Assembly (NCBI RefSeq): GCF_000520515.1
Contig: NZ_KI914718.1
Coordinates: 9,732 to 69,594 of the forward strand
DNA length: 59,863 bases
Source of the DNA: Arthrobacter sp. H20
GTDB taxonomy: Bacteria > Actinomycetota > Actinomycetes > Actinomycetales > Micrococcaceae
Reading direction: 5' to 3'
A program made the translations under genes and the position numbers. The notes below the pieces were generated by a model that searched no databases, was not told the DNA's origin, and saw nothing but the letters and a program-made list of their open reading frames with translations. Below, piece after piece: positions 56,666 to 59,863 of this stretch (positions are counted from its first letter, which is position 1; every line of letters begins with the position of its first letter).

Positions 56666-57694
56666 CTATCGGTCAAGACCGGCCACCAGCTGGCTGACCA
56701 GTTCCGCTGCCGGCATTGATGGAGCAGCGCGATACCCGGTCCCCGCCCACAGGGCCATTGCGTCAGGATCGCCCGCTGTCGCTGCTGCCGCCCGTAGCGG
56801 TGACGTCACGTGGTGCAGCTCAGGATAGCCCGCCGGAGCGTCACGATGGTCGCGCATGAACTGGTTCTCAAGCCCCCGTGCCGGCCGTCCGCTAAACGCC
56901 CGGGTCAGTGCGGTTCCCTGAAAGGTTGGGGAGGCGAGCGCATCCTTATGCAGCTGAGGTGCGCCGCTCTCGTGGGTGCGGACCAAAAGAGTCCCGAGCT
57001 GAACCGCTGCAGCGCCGGCTGCGAGTGCTTCGTTGATGTCCGAGGCACCGGTCAGTCCGCCCGCTGCGATGAGTGGAATCGTTGAGTGGGGGAAGAGCTC
57101 AGACGTTAGGGCTGCAACATCGGTGAAGGGGGCGCCGGGCGGAGCGTCAGGAGCAAAGGCTGCGCTGTGACCCCCTGCTGCACTGTGCTGCAGCACCGCA
57201 GCATCCACCCCGTAATCCTGGGCACTGAGGAGTTCCGAGTGGCGGGTCACTGTCGCGATCACCACCGTGCCACGTTCCTTGAGCGCCCGGATGATTTCAC
57301 GGTCAGGAAGGCCGAACGTCAGGCTCACGAATGGCACCGGCTCAGCCAGCAGAAAATCGATCTTGGCGCCCCAGGCGTCGTCGTCGTACGTAGGCTCGGG
57401 GAGAGCGACGCCTAAACGGGCTGCCATGGCGCCCAGACTGGTCCGGTAGGCCTGGAGCGCAACCGTATCGATCGTCGGCGGCCCGGGAACGAACAGGTTG
57501 ACTCCGAAGGCCAGTCCATTTGCTCTTACCTCGGAAATCTCGGACTGTATGGCCGCCACCGGTTTATAGCCTGCAGCGAGGAAACCGAGGCCACCGCCCC
57601 GGGCGACGGCTGTGACAAGGGCAGGGGTAGACACCCCTCCGGCCATCGGCGCGACGAGGATGGGGGAGGGAAGCAGCGGCCCGGCCTTCCTCAT
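56666..57694 (-). CDS. nitronate monooxygenase family protein
   Basis: An FMN-dependent barrel enzyme of 342 residues that oxidises nitronates such as propionate 3-nitronate, or related 2-nitropropane dioxygenase substrates. SPILVAPMAGGVSTPALVTAVARGGGLGFLAAGY is the family N-terminus. QHSAAGGHSAAF contains the GGH motif with the catalytic His. LIAAGGLTGASDINEALAAGAAAVQLGTLLVRTHES is the phosphate-binding segment for FMN. It overlaps the MarR gene by ATGA and is probably controlled by it. Confidence 0.9.
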   Translation of the reverse strand: MRKAGPLLPSPILVAPMAGGVSTPALVTAVARGGGLGFLAAGYKPVAAIQSEISEVRANGLAFGVNLFVPGPPTIDTVALQAYRTSLGAMAARLGVALPEPTYDDDAWGAKIDFLLAEPVPFVSLTFGLPDREIIRALKERGTVVIATVTRHSELLSAQDYGVDAAVLQHSAAGGHSAAFAPDAPPGAPFTDVAALTSELFPHSTIPLIAAGGLTGASDINEALAAGAAAVQLGTLLVRTHESGAPQLHKDALASPTFQGTALTRAFSGRPARGLENQFMRDHRDAPAGYPELHHVTSPLRAAAATAGDPDAMALWAGTGYRAAPSMPAAELVSQLVAGLDR

Positions 57695-58128
57695 GCGTTG
57701 TGGCCGGTGAGTGCTGTGGTGCAGTTCGATATCAAGCGGTCCAGTTGGCGCCGGAGGCCCGGATCGTCGACGCCATCATCGACGCTGTCGAGAGCCGCTT
57801 CCAGTCCGTGCCAGGCCGTGTCGGTCAGGCGTCGACCGGAGAGCGTCAGGTCCACCACATTGGCCCGTGGATCCTTGCTGCTGATGGTGACATCCACCAG
57901 ACCGCTGGTTTTCAACTGCTGGATTCGCTGGGTGACCGATGCCCGGCTCACATCGAGTGAGTGTGCGATCGCTTGCTGGGGAGAAGGCCCAGCAATGCGA
58001 ACGGCCAGCAGGACCAGGAAAGGAGCGTAATGGATGCCGTGGTGGGTCAGAAGGTATTCATCCGAGACCCGATTCACCAGGGTGGTCGCCCGGTGCAGTT
58101 TGAACACAGTCGATTGCCGTAGATCCAT
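57691..58128 (-). CDS. MarR-family transcriptional regulator
   Basis: A 145-residue winged-helix protein. ISSKDPRANVVDLTLSGRRL is the wing with its DPR motif, and SPQQAIAHSLDVSRASVTQRIQQLKTSGLV is the HTH. A small palindrome (TGTTAA-GTAG-TTAACA) abuts its start, and the nitronate monooxygenase gene is coupled after it. The start codon lies 2 bp from the palindrome, so its transcript has little or no leader. Confidence 0.88.
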   Translation of the reverse strand: MDLRQSTVFKLHRATTLVNRVSDEYLLTHHGIHYAPFLVLLAVRIAGPSPQQAIAHSLDVSRASVTQRIQQLKTSGLVDVTISSKDPRANVVDLTLSGRRLTDTAWHGLEAALDSVDDGVDDPGLRRQLDRLISNCTTALTGHNA

Positions 58129-58130
58129 AC

Positions 58131-58146
58131 TGTTAAGTAGTTAACA
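58131..58146 (-). promoter_or_regulatory. palindrome at the MarR gene start, likely operator
   Basis: TGTTAA, GTAG, TTAACA: six perfect pairs on each side. It lies 2-18 bp upstream of the start codon and covers the expected -10, as in an autorepressed MarR gene. Confidence 0.6.
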
Positions 58147-58212
58147 TTTACGGGACGGCGTCAAGTGCGCAGATCCCTGGTGCTGACCTGATCGATTCCG
58201 GGGGTGGATAGC

Positions 58213-58218
58213 TAGACT
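58213..58218 (+). promoter_or_regulatory. -10 hexamer TAGACT, leaderless geometry
   Basis: TAGACT ends 7 nt before ATG 58226 of the Nudix gene. Confidence 0.45.
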
Positions 58219-58225
58219 TGCCACC

Positions 58226-58657
58226 ATGGGTGGCAGATGGGACACGAGGGTTGGAGCTTACGGGCTCATCATCAACGACAGGAAGGTTCTCCTGGCGCAC
58301 TGGAACGAGGCAGGCGCCACTGGGTGGACACTCCCCGGTGGAGGCCTGGAGCTGGGCGAAGATGCGCCGGAGGCAGCTGTGCGTGAAATTTATGAAGAAA
58401 CTGGCTACGTTGCTCAGCTCGATGGACTGCTGGGAGTAGACAGCCTGCACATCCCAGCCTCCGATCGTCACAATGGCTCTTTTCGGCCACTGCACGCCCT
58501 GCGGGTGGTTTATCGTGCCCATACCGTCGACGGGTTCCTCCGCCACGAAGCTAATGGATCCACCGACAGGGCCGCATGGGTGGACCTTGCCGAACTGCGG
58601 GCCGTCGACCGGGTCAGTCTGGTCGATATCGCTCTGGCGATGGGGAATACAGAATGA
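58226..58657 (+). CDS. Nudix hydrolase
   Basis: A 143-residue Nudix protein that hydrolyses a nucleoside-diphosphate-linked compound. GGGLELGEDAPEAAVREIYEETGY is a complete Nudix box (G-x5-E-x7-REUxEExGU). GAYGLIINDRKVLLAHWN begins the fold. The substrate (damaged nucleotide, ADP-ribose or other) cannot be predicted. It is 9 bp before rsgA, so they may share a transcript. Confidence 0.93.
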   Translation: MGGRWDTRVGAYGLIINDRKVLLAHWNEAGATGWTLPGGGLELGEDAPEAAVREIYEETGYVAQLDGLLGVDSLHIPASDRHNGSFRPLHALRVVYRAHTVDGFLRHEANGSTDRAAWVDLAELRAVDRVSLVDIALAMGNTE

Positions 58658-58666
58658 GGGCCGGTC

Positions 58667-59626
58667 ATGAATACTCTCCAGCAGTATGGGTTCACCGAAC
58701 GGATTAGCCGTCTCTTCGTGACTCAGTTTCCTGACTCCAGGCTCAGCCCTGCACGGGTGGTCCGGGTGGATCGGGGCAGGTTGGTCGTGGCGGGTGCCCG
58801 CGGACTGGTGCACGTCGACGCCTATCCCGGCGCTGTGACGGGCGACTGGATCGCGCTGGGCTCCGCTGGCGCACTTGCCCCGGGCGACTTCGCACCCCCA
58901 GCAGTGGTCGGCCTGATGCCGCGGTTCTCAGCCCTGCGGCGCAAAAAGGCCCACGACCCGCTGGCTGAGGCGCAGCTGCTTGCCGTCAACATGGACATTG
59001 TTGGAGTTATCGTTCCCATTGATCGCCCTATCTCGTCCAACAGGCTCGATCGCACCCTGGTGGCAGCGTGGGACTCGGGTGCGGTCCCGCTGGTGATTCT
59101 CACCAAAGCTGACCTGAGTAGCCGGTTCGACGACGTAGTGGCGCAGACCGTTGAGCGAGCTGGCTCAGCTGAGGTGATTACCACCTCGGCCGAATCCGGC
59201 GACGGGCTCGACGAACTTCTTATCCGCCTGCATCCAGGGCAGACAATGGTCTTGATCGGTCCCTCGGGTGCTGGTAAATCCAGCCTGGCAAATTCCTTGG
59301 CCGGGAAACCCGTGCAGAACACGGGTGAGGTGAGGGCCGCCGACGGGCGTGGCAAACACACCACCACCGCACGCGAGCTGATTCCGCTCCCCGGGGGTGG
59401 TGTCCTGATGGACACTCCTGGTCTGCGCGGATTCGCTCTCTGGGACGCAGAGGGGGGCTTGGAGGTGGTGTTTAGTGACATCGCTGAGCTCTTCGCCACC
59501 TGCCGATTCGCTGATTGTCGCCATGGACCAGAACCCGGATGCGCAGTGCAGGCGGCGATTGATACCGGTATCTTGGAGCGGCGGCGGTGGCTGAGCTACC
59601 AGAAGATGGAGCGCGAGCTAGTGTAG
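58667..59626 (+). CDS. rsgA: small ribosomal subunit biogenesis GTPase RsgA
   Basis: RsgA is a circularly permuted GTPase that checks late 30S maturation. An OB-fold N-domain (RVVRVDRGRLVVAGARGLVHVDAYPGAVTGDWIAL) precedes the GTPase, whose motifs appear in permuted order: G4 LTKADL, G1 GPSGAGKSSLANSLAG, G3 DTPGLRGF. TTTARELIPLPGGG is typical. The C-terminal zinc finger is CRFADCRHGPEPGC. Length is 319. Confidence 0.95.
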   Translation: MNTLQQYGFTERISRLFVTQFPDSRLSPARVVRVDRGRLVVAGARGLVHVDAYPGAVTGDWIALGSAGALAPGDFAPPAVVGLMPRFSALRRKKAHDPLAEAQLLAVNMDIVGVIVPIDRPISSNRLDRTLVAAWDSGAVPLVILTKADLSSRFDDVVAQTVERAGSAEVITTSAESGDGLDELLIRLHPGQTMVLIGPSGAGKSSLANSLAGKPVQNTGEVRAADGRGKHTTTARELIPLPGGGVLMDTPGLRGFALWDAEGGLEVVFSDIAELFATCRFADCRHGPEPGCAVQAAIDTGILERRRWLSYQKMERELV

Positions 59627-59863
59627 CGTGTCGTTGATTCCTTTGGGGCTGATTGTTTGTCAGACTTGATTCATGGTTTATTTGGCGAGGGCATTGGAGT
59701 TGCGTGACGGGGACAAAGGTGCCCTGGAGGCGCTGACTCGTGGGAAAGCATCGACCGCGACAGTGGCTCTGCGGGCGCGGACGGTTTTGTTGGCTGCCGA
59801 CGGGGTGCCGAATTTCCAGATCGAGAAGATGACAGGGTTTTCGGCGCCAACCGTTTTGAAGTG
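59627..59863 (+). mobile_element. left end of an IS630-type insertion sequence, running out of the window
   Basis: A transposase frame begins 46 bp after the rsgA stop. The left terminal repeat should lie between 59627 and 59672, but the right end is outside, so it cannot be matched. The exact boundary is unknown. Confidence 0.65.
59673..59863 (+). CDS. IS630-family transposase, N-terminal part
   Basis: ATG 59673 opens a frame that runs to the end of the window (63 codons). VALRARTVLLAADGVPNFQIEKMTGFSAPTVLK is a helix-turn-helix like the N-terminal DNA-binding domain of IS630 transposases, which typically reads RARIVLLAADG followed by a recognition helix with PTV. The catalytic DDE part is not in view. 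Whether the full gene is intact cannot be told. Confidence 0.75.
   Translation, partial: MVYLARALELRDGDKGALEALTRGKASTATVALRARTVLLAADGVPNFQIEKMTGFSAPTVLK

Overview
The window is about 60 kb of high-GC actinobacterial chromosome. Gene content, frequent GTG starts and neighbourhood order point to the Micrococcaceae (Arthrobacter and relatives). Supporting signs are the treX-treY-treZ block, the alr-tsaE-tsaB-rimI-tsaD block, a CIRCE-controlled groES with a GroEL whose tail ends in His-rich GHSH, paired guaB and guaB3 genes, and SURF1-DUF3817-guaA. This assignment is inference from content; no rRNA or tRNA gene is visible. The window opens inside nnrD and closes inside an IS630-type transposase.

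Layout. 1-7 kb: the end of nnrD, then a trehalose-from-glycogen operon (glgX/treX, treY, treZ). 7-11 kb: aldo/keto reductase, GNAT acetyltransferase, a GH4 glycosidase and a divergent PfkB-type sugar kinase. 11.2-15.1 kb: alr and the t6A tRNA-modification genes tsaE, tsaB and tsaD with rimI. 15.1-22.9 kb: a GCS2-type glutamate-cysteine ligase, a GH3 lipoprotein, an alpha/beta hydrolase, a THUMP-like methyltransferase, prfC and a frameshifted membrane protein gene. 22.9-25.2 kb: the heat-shock locus groES-groEL with two CIRCE boxes. 25.4-33.4 kb: guaB, a frameshifted ABC exporter, a MarR regulator, guaB3, glpD and a lone PTS EIIA. 33.6-38.6 kb: a heterodimeric ABC exporter with strongly asymmetric motifs, SURF1 and a DUF3817 protein. 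38.6-50.2 kb: guaA, a large SF1-helicase-like protein with degenerate ATPase motifs, a SAF/CpaB-like protein, an FmdB zinc ribbon, 5-formyl-THF cyclo-ligase, galU, a RimJ-like acetyltransferase, a membrane protein and an APH-like phosphotransferase. 50.2-53.1 kb: a decayed two-component locus (secreted-protein remnant, truncated response regulator, broken histidine kinase, broken acidic secreted protein). 53.2-59.6 kb: small regulator-centred units (Lrp/MFS, ArsR-like plus a small protein, Lrp, MarR/nitronate monooxygenase), a Nudix hydrolase and rsgA. The IS element follows.

How the genes fit together. GlgX debranches glycogen or maltodextrin, and TreY plus TreZ turn the linear chains into trehalose; GalU supplies UDP-glucose. 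GuaB and GuaA form the GMP branch. The Tsa proteins make t6A, GroES and GroEL fold proteins, and PrfC and RsgA serve translation.

Two window-wide patterns stand out. First, at least fourteen genes have a TANNNT hexamer ending exactly 6 or 7 nt before the start codon, the geometry expected of leaderless transcription. This also helps to choose starts. Second, several genes are broken by single-base indels in short homopolymer runs, which means either real decay or sequence error. I found no CRISPR array, prophage or clear defence island. The least explained items are the motif-degenerate helicase-like protein, the asymmetric ABC pair, the palindrome in front of groEL and the decayed two-component locus.
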